Below, in pieces: positions 49,914-57,183 of a stretch of 57,183 nt of DNA. The translations under genes were made by a program, and so were the position numbers. Position 1 is the stretch's first letter; each line of letters starts with the position of its first letter. Under the pieces are notes generated by a model. That model had not been told where the DNA came from. It did no database searches and saw only the letters and a program-made list of their open reading frames with translations. The DNA is from Bacilli bacterium (GTDB lineage Bacteria > Bacillota_I > Bacilli_A > RF39 > UBA660), in assembly GCA_017887425.1 (NCBI GenBank), contig JAGHHZ010000004.1, forward strand, positions 1-57,183, in the 5' to 3' direction.

Positions 49914-50732
49914 TTATAGTAGTCTATTGATTTGCTTTTTACTTAATTTAGTTAATTTGACAATCAAATCGATGCTCATTCCTTCGGCTAACATATTTTT
50001 AGCGACGCTTAAAATTCCTGCTTGTTTACCTTCTTTTTTACTTTGGCGAACTAAAGCATCTTGATACATTTTCCGTTCTTCTTCAGCCGTAAACCAACTA
50101 ATTACTTCATCATCGTTATTAACTTTATCTGCTAGTTCTTTATATTTCATGACTTTATCACTCCTTTTGGCTAATTTATATAATTCTTCTTTGTCTAAAC
50201 CTAACATAATAATTACTTCATCACCACTATTAAATTTCTTACCATTATTATAATAATCTTCGATGTATAAGTCTACATTTATGTTTAAAATTGTTAAAAT
50301 ATCGGTTACTATTAGTTTCTTTTGTTTACTATATAGTCCTAATTCATCTTTTTTGTATCCTCGATAATTAAAATTTAGATTTATTTGAACTATTTTTTTG
50401 TTATGATCAAAAACTTTTCTACCTTTTTCAGCTTTACTAGTACATAATTTAAAAGCATAGAAAAGATTACGCGTAAAGGTAAGATTATCAAATTTAGAAT
50501 TTAATTCAACATTGATATATTCATTGTTTGTTTTGATTAATAAATCTAACTTTTGAATACGATTATTTATTTTATCAGTAACTAAATTAGGATTTAAAAT
50601 ATTTATGCTTTTGATTTTTCTTTCTAATATAGTTTCTAATAAATCTTTTAACAATTGTTTATCGTTTAAAAAGATATACATGAAAATTATCTCATGTTTG
50701 GCTGTATAATATTTTGAGGTTATTTCAATCAC
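49914..50732 (-). CDS. Rpn-family PD-(D/E)XK nuclease / putative transposase-like protein
   Basis: This 272-residue protein begins ITSKYYTAKHEIIFMYIFLN, close to the start of the recombination-promoting nuclease (Rpn, PDDEXK_2) family. The nuclease core has QKLDLLIKTNNEYINVELNS: Asp, then ExN in place of the usual ExQ/ExK. FTRNLFYAFKLCTSKAEKGR follows. The C terminus (YQDALVRQSKKEGKQAGILS, then AKNMLAEGMSIDLIVKLTKL) is the usual variable tail. Rpn proteins cut DNA non-specifically and are linked to horizontal transfer or phage defence; they are not self-mobile in the strict sense. No terminal repeats were seen around it. Confidence 0.85.
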   Translation of the reverse strand: MIEITSKYYTAKHEIIFMYIFLNDKQLLKDLLETILERKIKSINILNPNLVTDKINNRIQKLDLLIKTNNEYINVELNSKFDNLTFTRNLFYAFKLCTSKAEKGRKVFDHNKKIVQINLNFNYRGYKKDELGLYSKQKKLIVTDILTILNINVDLYIEDYYNNGKKFNSGDEVIIMLGLDKEELYKLAKRSDKVMKYKELADKVNNDDEVISWFTAEEERKMYQDALVRQSKKEGKQAGILSVAKNMLAEGMSIDLIVKLTKLSKKQINRLL

Positions 50733-50936
50733 TTCCTTTCTTAAAAACTCCTCTATAAGTTATATAGAACAAAAGTAGGTGATTTCCTTTTTATTTTGAA
50801 AAAAAATTAAAAAAAGATAAAATTTCTTTTATTTTTTAATTATTAGTTATCACAATTTTTAATTTTAACACTCGCTTTACAGTAATTAAATTAATAATAA
50901 AATTGATTAAGTTTTATATCATTTTATTATTTATGA

Positions 50937-50942
50937 TATAAT
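50937..50942 (+). promoter_or_regulatory. Extended -10 promoter of the Bce-type regulator/kinase genes
   Basis: TATAAT preceded by TGA (TGATATAAT) lies 16 bases before the start codon, giving a very short leader. The 200 bases upstream (50733-50936) are AT-rich with no further recognisable element. Confidence 0.5.
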
Positions 50943-50958
50943 AATTTTTGGTGATGAT

Positions 50959-51621
50959 ATGCAAAAGATTTTAATTATTGAAGATGATATAAATGTTCGA
51001 GAAGAGTTAAAAGAATTATTGATTAATTCTAATTATGAGGTAGTTGCTTTAGCTGATTTTAAAAATTCATTAGAACAAATATTAAATATTAATCCTGACT
51101 TAGTTTTATTAGATATCAATATTCCTTATTTAAACGGCGAAGAACTACTTAAAAATTTAAGAAAAGAAAGTAATATTCCTGTTATTATGGTTACTAGTAA
51201 AAACAATGAAATCGATGAAGTTTTATCGATGAGTTATGGTGCTGATGATTATATTACCAAACCATATAATCCGACTATTTTATTACTTAGAATTGGTGCT
51301 ATTTTAAAAAGAATGGATAATATCCCTGATTCAATTAAATATAAAGACTTATTAATTTATCCAAGACAAGCACTTATAAAAAAACAAGATAAGGAAATAA
51401 TATTAACAAAAAATGAAATGATTATTTTTAGTTATCTATTAACTAATAAAAATGAAATTGTCAGTCGTGATGAATTAATGACGGAACTATGGAATAATGA
51501 TGAGTATATAAACGATAATGCATTAACAGTTAATATTAGTAGATTAAGAGATAAATTGGAAGAATTAGGCTATGATGATATGATTGAGACAAGAAAAGGG
51601 CAAGGATATATTTTATTATGA
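50959..51621 (+). CDS. BceR-type response regulator
   Basis: This 220-residue OmpR-family regulator has acidic pocket EDD (8-10), phospho-acceptor Asp52 in LVLLDINIP, T in MVTSKN and Lys in ITKPYNP. The winged-helix domain (about 125-220) carries LTKNEMIIFSYLLTNKNEIV and TVNISRLRDKLEELG. The ITKPY variant of the switch Lys segment and the pairing with a short BceS-like kinase place it in the BceR group. Candidate target: TTACA-TAAT-TGTAA at 52631 in front of the cognate transporter. It overlaps the kinase gene by four bases. Confidence 0.92.
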   Translation: MQKILIIEDDINVREELKELLINSNYEVVALADFKNSLEQILNINPDLVLLDINIPYLNGEELLKNLRKESNIPVIMVTSKNNEIDEVLSMSYGADDYITKPYNPTILLLRIGAILKRMDNIPDSIKYKDLLIYPRQALIKKQDKEIILTKNEMIIFSYLLTNKNEIVSRDELMTELWNNDEYINDNALTVNISRLRDKLEELGYDDMIETRKGQGYILL

Positions 51622-52628
51622 AAATAACTAGTTTTTTTAAAGATAAATTATTTAATTTAATTTTATATTTAATCGCTTATGGTATTCTGTTATCAATGTT
51701 ATTTGTATTCCATGTTTCATCATCTTTAATTTTAGCTTTTACAATCGTCTATGCTTTTTTAGTTTTACTGATATTCTTATATGAATATTATCGCCGAAAG
51801 TATTTTTATAAGCAATTATTTAATAATTTAAAAAATCTTGATGAAAAATATTTAATTTCCGAAATGATTAGGGAACCTAATTTTTTAGATGGAAAAATTT
51901 TATGTCAAGTTTTATATGAAACTAATAAATCAATGAAAGAAAATGTTAACGATTATGAGTTTAAATTAAACGATTTTAAAGAATACATTGAAACTTGGAT
52001 TCATGAAGTAAAACTTCCTTTAGCGACATTAACCTTAAAAAATCATAATTCTAAAAATAAGTCATCTATAAAGGAAATTAAGAAAATCGACAATTATGTT
52101 GAACAAGTTTTATATTATGCTCGAAGTGAGAATTCGGAAAAAGATTATTTGATTAAAGAAATCAGTCTAAAAAAAGTCATTCATAAACTAGCTTTAGAAA
52201 ATAAAGATGCTTTTTTAGAAAACAATGTTACTTTAGAAGTTGATATTACTGATATTAAAGTATTGACTGATGCGAAATGGCTAGAATTTATTATTAATCA
52301 AATTATTAGTAATAGTTTAAAATATTACCGTAAAGATGTCGATTCATTTGTTAAAATTACTGCTTTTAAGAATGAAGATAAAACAATTTTAAGTATTTAT
52401 GATAATGGAATTGGTATTTCTAAAACTGATTTACCCCAAGTTTTTAATAAATCATTTACGGGAAACAATGGAAGAATCATCAATAGTTCTACTGGGATGG
52501 GATTATATATTGCTAAAAAAATGTGCCTTAAATTAGGTCATGAGATTACAATCGAGTCTAAAGTAGGAGAGTATACAAAGGTAAATATTATTTTTTATAA
52601 TAATGATTATTTTGCTGTTTTAAAATAA
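51618..52628 (+). CDS. BceS-type intramembrane-sensing histidine kinase
   Basis: This 336-residue kinase has two close N-terminal helices (about residues 10-30 and 35-55) with only a few residues between them, so there is no extracellular sensor domain. The H-box is TWIHEVKLPLATLTL with His near residue 129; HEVKLP in place of HExRTP is a hallmark of BceS-like kinases. The ATPase part has IINQIISNSLKYYRKD, SIYDNGIGI and STGMGLYIAKKM. Such kinases do not sense the drug directly but read the flux through the partner BceAB transporter, whose genes follow 85 bases downstream. Confidence 0.93.
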   Translation: MKITSFFKDKLFNLILYLIAYGILLSMLFVFHVSSSLILAFTIVYAFLVLLIFLYEYYRRKYFYKQLFNNLKNLDEKYLISEMIREPNFLDGKILCQVLYETNKSMKENVNDYEFKLNDFKEYIETWIHEVKLPLATLTLKNHNSKNKSSIKEIKKIDNYVEQVLYYARSENSEKDYLIKEISLKKVIHKLALENKDAFLENNVTLEVDITDIKVLTDAKWLEFIINQIISNSLKYYRKDVDSFVKITAFKNEDKTILSIYDNGIGISKTDLPQVFNKSFTGNNGRIINSSTGMGLYIAKKMCLKLGHEITIESKVGEYTKVNIIFYNNDYFAVLK

Positions 52629-52630
52629 CC

Positions 52631-52693
52631 TTACATAATTGTAATGATTTGTAATTTTAAACTGACGACAAATTATAGTCTTTAATCTATACT
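52631..52693 (+). promoter_or_regulatory. BceR-like operator and promoter of the bceAB-type genes
   Basis: TTACATAATTGTAA (52631-52644) fits the TNACA-N4-TGTAA operator described for BceR-like regulators exactly. TATACT at 52688-52693 is a likely -10; the -35 position (ACGACA) is weak, as expected for an activator-dependent promoter. The operator begins two bases after the kinase stop. Confidence 0.7.
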
Positions 52694-52712
52694 GATTATG
52701 GAGGCAGAAATT

Positions 52713-53480
52713 ATGGAAAAAATATTAGAATTATCGAAAGTAGAAAAATACTATGGTAATAAGTCAAGTTTAACTAAAGCACTTAATAATATTTCTTTTA
52801 GTGTTGAAAAAAAGGAATTTGTAGCTATTATGGGAGCTAGTGGTAGTGGTAAGACTACTTTACTAAACTGTATTTCAACAATCGATCGTGTTACCGCGGG
52901 GCATATTTTTGTAGCTGGTGAAGATATTACTAAATTAAAAGGTAATAGTCTAAACAAATTTCGCCGTGAGGAATTAGGATTTATTTTTCAAGATTTTAAC
53001 CTTTTAGATACTTTAACTGCTTATGAAAATATTGCTTTAGCCTTATCAATTCAAAATGTTAATGTTAATGAGATTGATCAAAGAATTAAAGAAGTAGCTA
53101 AAAAATTAAATATTAAAGATGTGTTAGATAAATACCCTTATCAGATGAGTGGGGGACAAAAACAACGAGTTGCTTCAGCACGAGCTATTATTACTAATCC
53201 TAAACTAATTTTAGCTGATGAACCAACAGGAGCTTTAGATTCTAAATCATCTAAAATGTTATTAGAAAGTTTTAACTATTTAAATCAAGAGTTAGATGCA
53301 ACAATTTTAATGGTTACTCATGATGCTTTTACAGCTAGTTATGCAACTCGGGTAATTTTTATTAAAGATGGTAAAATATTTAATGAAATTCATAAAGGCG
53401 ATAGTACGAGAAAAGAGTTTTTTGATAAAATAATCGATGTTGTGACTTTACTTGGAGGGGATTATTCCGATGCTCTTTAA
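52713..53480 (+). CDS. BceA-type ABC transporter ATPase
   Basis: ATG 52713 is chosen because GGAGG (52700-52704) is 8 bases upstream; the ATG at 52698 overlaps it. The 255-residue ATPase has Walker [22 protein letters not shown]-loop FQDFNLLD, signature [20 protein letters not shown], Walker [17 protein letters not shown] and switch [28 protein letters not shown] near the C terminus is a BceA trademark. With the 683-residue permease it should confer resistance to lipid-II-cycle-targeting peptides such as bacitracin-like compounds or lantibiotics; the exact drug is unknown. Confidence 0.93.
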   Translation: MEKILELSKVEKYYGNKSSLTKALNNISFSVEKKEFVAIMGASGSGKTTLLNCISTIDRVTAGHIFVAGEDITKLKGNSLNKFRREELGFIFQDFNLLDTLTAYENIALALSIQNVNVNEIDQRIKEVAKKLNIKDVLDKYPYQMSGGQKQRVASARAIITNPKLILADEPTGALDSKSSKMLLESFNYLNQELDATILMVTHDAFTASYATRVIFIKDGKIFNEIHKGDSTRKEFFDKIIDVVTLLGGDYSDAL

Positions 53481-55521
53481 GTTGTCTTTAAAAAACATAA
53501 AAAAAAGTTTCAAAGATTATGCTATTTACTTTTTTACTCTTATTTTAGGTGTTGCTATTTTCTATGTTTTTAATGCGATTGAAAGTCAAACCGTATTATT
53601 AAAAGTTACATCTTCAACTAGAGAAATTATTGACCTTATGGTTAATATGTTATCTGGGGTAAGTGTTTTTGTCTCATTTATCTTAGGATTTTTAATTATT
53701 TTTGCTAGTCGTTTTTTGATGAAAAGAAGAAATAAAGAATTTGGTATTTATTTAACTTTAGGAATGAGCAAAGGAAAAATTAGTAAAATTCTTTTGTGTG
53801 AAACAATTATTATTGGTATTATTTCTTTAGCTGTTGGTTTATTAATTGGCGTTGCTTTATCGCAATTAATGAGTATTTTTGTTGCTAATATGTTTGAAGC
53901 TGATATGACGGAATTTACTTTTATTTTTTCAAGTAAAGCAATGATTAAAACTTTAATTTATTTTGGAATTATGTATTTATTAGTTATGATATTTAATACT
54001 GTTTCAATCAGTAAATGTAAATTAATTGATTTATTACAAGCTAGTCGTAAATCAGAAAATATCAAAATGAAAAATTCGGTTGTATGCTTAATTACTTTTA
54101 TTATTGCTGTTTGTATTTTAGGTTATGCTTATGCTTGTGTAACTATTAATGTTGAACAATTAGATACAGCTGATAAAATATTTATTCCCATCATTTTAGG
54201 AGTAGTAGGAACATTTTTAGTTGTCTGGTCTTTATCTGGATTAGTTTTAAAAATAGTTATGAATATTAAAAAATTATATTATAAAGGTTTAAATAGTTTT
54301 ACTTTAAGACAAATTAGTAGTAAAATTAATACAACCGTATTTTCTATGAGCATTATTTGTTTAATGTTATTTGTGACAATATGTGTTTTATCAAGCTCAT
54401 TATCAATTAAAAATTCGATGACAGCTAATTTAACTTCTTTAGCGCCAATTGATATTGAGTTATCTAAAACAAGAAATATTAGTAAAGAAAAGCAAGAAGA
54501 ATTTAGTTATTCTGACGAAATGGTTGCTGAATCTTATAATACTATAGCTGAAAGCTTAGAAAAAGTGGGATTTGATCTCCAAAAGTATTTTAGGGATATG
54601 GTGAATGTTAATATATATGCTACTGATGAATTAACGGTTGAAGATACATTAGGTAATAAGTTAGAAGAAACTAAAGAATTATATCCATATTTAACTTATC
54701 ATGTAGCTGAGACAATTATGAAACTTAGTGATTATAATAAAGTGGCTATGCTTTATGGTAATGAAACTTATGAATTAGAAGATAACGAATATTTGATTGT
54801 CGCTGATTTTGAACAATGGATTAATCTTAGGAATCCTGCTTTAAAAGATAATACTATAATTACTTTAAATGATAAAGAATATTATCCTAAATTTCAAGAA
54901 TGTCAAGATGGTTTTGTGGCAATTTCGAACAATCATATTAATGCTGGTATCATTGTTGTCCCTGATCATGCGGTCACCGAAAGTTGGTTAGAAGAAGAAA
55001 AGTTATTGGCTAATTATAATGCGGTTAATGATGAAGAAAGAAAAGAAATAGAAAATATAATTATTAACTTAAATGGTGATGGCATTTATTTAAATGCCTC
55101 AACTAAATTAAGTATTTATGAAGCAAGTGTCGGATTAGGCTCATTAGTCACTTTTATCGGTTTATATTTAGGAATTATTTTCTTACTTTCTAGTGCAGCT
55201 ATTTTAGCTTTAAAAGAATTATCTGAAAGTACTGATAATAAAGAAAGATTTAATATGTTAAGAAAATTAGGTACTGATGAGAAGTTAATTAATAAAGCTT
55301 TATTTAGACAAATTTTTATCTTCTTTATGTTTCCTTTAGTACTAGCAATTATTCATTCTATTTTTGGAATTATGTTTTGTGATTATATTTTAATGTCATT
55401 TGGTAATGAACAATTGTTACCATCGATTATTATGACCGCTATCTTTTTAATTATTATTTATGGTGGTTATTTCTTAATTACTTATTTTTGTAGTAAAAAT
55501 ATTATTAAAGAGACTTTGTGA
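53470..55521 (+). CDS. BceB-type FtsX-like permease
   Basis: ATG 53470 is chosen because GGAGGGG lies just upstream; the TTG at 53452 lies before it. The gene overlaps the ATPase by 11 bases. The 683-residue permease has ten predicted helices. The FtsX motif RRNKEFGIYLTLGMSKGKIS lies in the first set, and a roughly 200-residue extracellular domain sits between helices 7 and 8 (about residues 310-545). The final helices contain the matching NKERFNMLRKLGTDEKLINK. The large loop is the substrate-recognition part in BceB proteins. It completes a regulator-kinase-ATPase-permease module on one strand. Confidence 0.93.
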   Translation: MLFKLSLKNIKKSFKDYAIYFFTLILGVAIFYVFNAIESQTVLLKVTSSTREIIDLMVNMLSGVSVFVSFILGFLIIFASRFLMKRRNKEFGIYLTLGMSKGKISKILLCETIIIGIISLAVGLLIGVALSQLMSIFVANMFEADMTEFTFIFSSKAMIKTLIYFGIMYLLVMIFNTVSISKCKLIDLLQASRKSENIKMKNSVVCLITFIIAVCILGYAYACVTINVEQLDTADKIFIPIILGVVGTFLVVWSLSGLVLKIVMNIKKLYYKGLNSFTLRQISSKINTTVFSMSIICLMLFVTICVLSSSLSIKNSMTANLTSLAPIDIELSKTRNISKEKQEEFSYSDEMVAESYNTIAESLEKVGFDLQKYFRDMVNVNIYATDELTVEDTLGNKLEETKELYPYLTYHVAETIMKLSDYNKVAMLYGNETYELEDNEYLIVADFEQWINLRNPALKDNTIITLNDKEYYPKFQECQDGFVAISNNHINAGIIVVPDHAVTESWLEEEKLLANYNAVNDEERKEIENIIINLNGDGIYLNASTKLSIYEASVGLGSLVTFIGLYLGIIFLLSSAAILALKELSESTDNKERFNMLRKLGTDEKLINKALFRQIFIFFMFPLVLAIIHSIFGIMFCDYILMSFGNEQLLPSIIMTAIFLIIIYGGYFLITYFCSKNIIKETL

Positions 55522-55523
55522 AA

Positions 55524-55552
55524 GGAGGATAACTAGCTTTTAGCTAGTTTTT
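55524..55552 (+). promoter_or_regulatory. Stem-loop between ribosome site and start codon of the VanZ-RDD gene
   Basis: GGAGG (55524-55528) is followed by the perfect hairpin AACTAGCT-TTT-AGCTAGTT (55531-55549) and TTT. The next start codon is at 55558. Unfolded, the spacing is 29 bases; with the hairpin looped out it is 10. The same structure could also work as a terminator for the Bce-type operon. Confidence 0.5.
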
Positions 55553-55557
55553 GATGT

Positions 55558-56718
55558 ATGAGTTATATTGTAGCAATTAAGACAGCTGTTTTTACATTTC
55601 CTATTTTAGCTTTTCTTTTTACCATTCCTTTTATTTTAAATCAATATCATAAATATGGAGCTATTCATTATTTTCGAGTTCTAATAATTTACTCATTTAT
55701 TCTTTATTTAATAACAGCTTATTTTTTAGTTATTTTACCACTTCCAACATTCGAGGAAGTAGCTAATATGACAGGACCGACTATGCAATTAATTCCTTTT
55801 GCATTTATTGGGGATATTATTGAAAATGCTAATGAAATTACTAATTTTAATACATTTATTAATTTCTTTAAAAATTCTAGTGTTTATGTAGTTTTGTTTA
55901 ATATTGTTTTAACTATTCCTTTTGGTATGTATTTAAGATATTATTTTAAATGTAGTTTAAAGAAAACATTTTTCTTGTCTTTTTTATTAAGTTTGTTTTT
56001 CGAACTTACACAACTTAGCGGATTATATTTTATTTATCCTAGAGCATATCGTTTATTTGATGTTGATGATTTGATTTTAAATACTTTAGGTGGTGTATTA
56101 GGCTATTTTATATTAGGATTATTTAAAGGTATTTTACCAAGCCGTGAGAAAATCGATGAAGAATCATTGATTAAAGGAACTAAAGTATCTGGTTTAAGAA
56201 GAATTACATTATTTTTCTTAGATATTTTCCTTTATTTCATTTTAGTTATATTTGTAAGTATTTTTGTTAAAGACTATCCATTTATTATTACAGCCATTAT
56301 ATATTATGTCATTATTCCGACTATTTGGAAAGGAAAGACAATCGGAAGTAAATTTTTAAATGTTAGAATAACTTATAATCGATTTAATTTTATTAAAAAT
56401 ATTTTAAGACTTGCTTTTATTTATTTATATTATTTTCAATTACCAATTATTTTAGTTGTTTTTGCTATGTCGATTGTTAGTCATTTCAATTTAAGTAATT
56501 ATTTTACAATTTTTGTTTATTTAAGTGTGTTTTTGTTTATTTGTTTCTTTTACTTAATTAATATTATTTTAATATTAAAAAATAGAACTATATTTTATGA
56601 TAAAATTTTTAAAACGAAATATGAAAGCACAATTTTAATACCAGATTCTAAAGAAAATGAGATTGAAGAAGAAACAATTGATGTGAATAAAAAAGAAGAT
56701 AAGAGTGAGGGAAACTAG
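55558..56718 (+). CDS. VanZ-like domain fused to RDD-family domain
   Basis: This 386-residue membrane protein has two parts. Residues about 1-195 form a VanZ-like four- to five-helix unit with MQLIPFAFI, LLSLFFELTQL and the diagnostic RLFDVDDLILNTLGGVLGY. VanZ proteins give low-level glycopeptide or lipoglycopeptide resistance. Residues about 205-350 form an RDD unit: RRITLFFLDIFLYFIL and TIWKGKTIGSKFLNVRITYN match the Arg- and Gly-Lys-Thr-x-G-based RDD consensus. A charged cytosolic tail follows (ENEIEEETIDVNKKEDKSEG). VanZ-RDD fusions occur in Bacillota; position behind the Bce-type module suggests joint action against cell-wall antibiotics. Confidence 0.85.
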   Translation: MSYIVAIKTAVFTFPILAFLFTIPFILNQYHKYGAIHYFRVLIIYSFILYLITAYFLVILPLPTFEEVANMTGPTMQLIPFAFIGDIIENANEITNFNTFINFFKNSSVYVVLFNIVLTIPFGMYLRYYFKCSLKKTFFLSFLLSLFFELTQLSGLYFIYPRAYRLFDVDDLILNTLGGVLGYFILGLFKGILPSREKIDEESLIKGTKVSGLRRITLFFLDIFLYFILVIFVSIFVKDYPFIITAIIYYVIIPTIWKGKTIGSKFLNVRITYNRFNFIKNILRLAFIYLYYFQLPIILVVFAMSIVSHFNLSNYFTIFVYLSVFLFICFFYLINIILILKNRTIFYDKIFKTKYESTILIPDSKENEIEEETIDVNKKEDKSEGN

Positions 56719-56767
56719 TTTTTTAGATAGAAATGTGTTAAAATAGGAATATAAAATGGAGGTAATT

Positions 56768-57073
56768 ATGAAAAAGTATTGGTGGGTCATTGTTCTTTTG
56801 GGACTATTAGTTGTTGCTGGTGGTTTAATTTATTTTGTAACTACTGATTTTGAAGAAGATATTCAATTATTAGAAGAAATGGAAGAAGTTTATGCATTAA
56901 TGGACGAACATAATACTGATGAATTAAATCAAAAGTTAGATACAATAATATCAACTGGCGATTATGCGGTTGTTGAGAAAGCTGCTAAAAATTATACAAG
57001 AGACTTATACAATGTGGTTACAAATATTAGCAATGAATTAGCTAACGATAGAATTATTGAAGTGATATTATAA
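56768..57073 (+). CDS. Short paralogue of the membrane protein at 45131
   Basis: ATG 56768 is chosen because GGAGGTAATT lies just upstream; the ATG at 56756 precedes it. The 101-residue product has a transmembrane segment (WWVIVLLGLLVVAGGLIYFV) and an acidic helical domain (QLLEEMEEVYALMDEHNTDE, KAAKNYTRDLYNVVTNISNE). It lines up with residues 1-105 of the 236-residue protein at 45131 and then stops abruptly (NDRIIEVIL) where the longer one continues NDVLTVTNY. It is therefore a naturally short paralogue or a C-terminally truncated gene. A terminator follows directly at the stop codon, so it is at least cleanly expressed. Confidence 0.6.
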   Translation: MKKYWWVIVLLGLLVVAGGLIYFVTTDFEEDIQLLEEMEEVYALMDEHNTDELNQKLDTIISTGDYAVVEKAAKNYTRDLYNVVTNISNELANDRIIEVIL

Positions 57074-57112
57074 AAGTAGACAACTACAAAAAAGGTAGAA
57101 GTCTACTTTTTT
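57072..57112 (+). terminator. Intrinsic terminator
   Basis: AAAAGTAGAC (57072-57081) pairs with GTCTACTTTT (57101-57110) and is followed by TT. A smaller inner stem (CTAC/GTAG) is also possible. It overlaps the stop codon of the gene before. Confidence 0.75.
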
Positions 57113-57142
57113 AGTGATAAAATTATAATTGAAGGAGGAATT

Positions 57143-57183
57143 ATGAGAAAGAACAATATGAGAACACCAGAAGAAAAAGCAAA
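57143..57183 (+). CDS. Start of an unidentified gene, cut by window edge
   Basis: ATG 57143 follows GAAGGAGGAATT and opens a frame (MRKNNMRTPEEKA) that runs to the window end. TATAAT about 20 bases upstream can serve as -10. Too little is present to name a family. Confidence 0.5.
   Translation, partial: MRKNNMRTPEEKA

Noticed and set aside
49914-50732. Rpn-family gene as a complete mobile element
   Set aside because: No terminal inverted repeats or direct duplications flank it; it is listed as a nuclease-like gene only.

Overview
The window is a strongly AT-rich bacterial chromosome segment using the standard code: TGG encodes Trp, and TGA ends many genes, so it is not a code-4 mycoplasma. 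Extended -10 promoters (TGnTATAAT) just upstream of starts, AAAGGAGG/AGGTGAT ribosome sites, T-box leaders, OmpR-type two-component systems and a spoIIGA-sigE pair point to a low-GC Bacillota, probably an uncultured, host-associated member of the Bacilli / Erysipelotrichia / Mollicutes neighbourhood that still carries sporulation genes. Taxonomic placement is inference.

Region 1 (1 to about 10.4 kb) is accessory. Small genes of unrelated function mostly lie on one strand: CPBP protease, alkyltransferase-like protein, SRPBCC protein, two membrane-tethered XRE regulators, a DUF1287 protein, Nudix, GNAT, an ogt/DUF1848 repair group, two ORF6N/PLD-like copies and maa. Three near-identical 44-base palindromic elements sit directly behind stop codons in the first 3 kb, giving a gene-cassette appearance. 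Decayed genes (TetR remnant, membrane-protein remnant, second ORF6N copy) support rapid turnover.

Region 2 (10.4-35.6 kb) is mostly core: dedA, T-box-argS, an ABC exporter, a DnaQ-like exonuclease, tcdA, an orphan pilin with an Ig-like domain, an smc with short arms, pyrG, def, a YjcZ-like gene, a SEDS glycosyltransferase, spoIIGA-sigE, topA, a secreted matrixin-like protease with a lipoprotein, tex, and two more lipoproteins.

Region 3 (35.6-57.2 kb) is rich in envelope-stress systems: a response regulator/kinase pair and a MacB-like ABC transporter, separated by a tandem pair of compact units resembling type I toxin-antitoxin loci; an ASCH-transglutaminase-like fusion; T-box-aspS; PAP2; a GntR/YtrA-type regulator with its ABC transporter; an Rpn-family nuclease; and a complete Bce-type module (regulator, kinase, ATPase, permease) with a good BceR-like operator, followed by a VanZ-RDD fusion.

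The most notable features are the tandem units at 37.49-38.31 kb, which are absent from a simple ORF view because their peptides are only 20-45 residues, and the cassette-like repeat array at the left end. All functions are read from sequence motifs and remembered family features; no database search was run.
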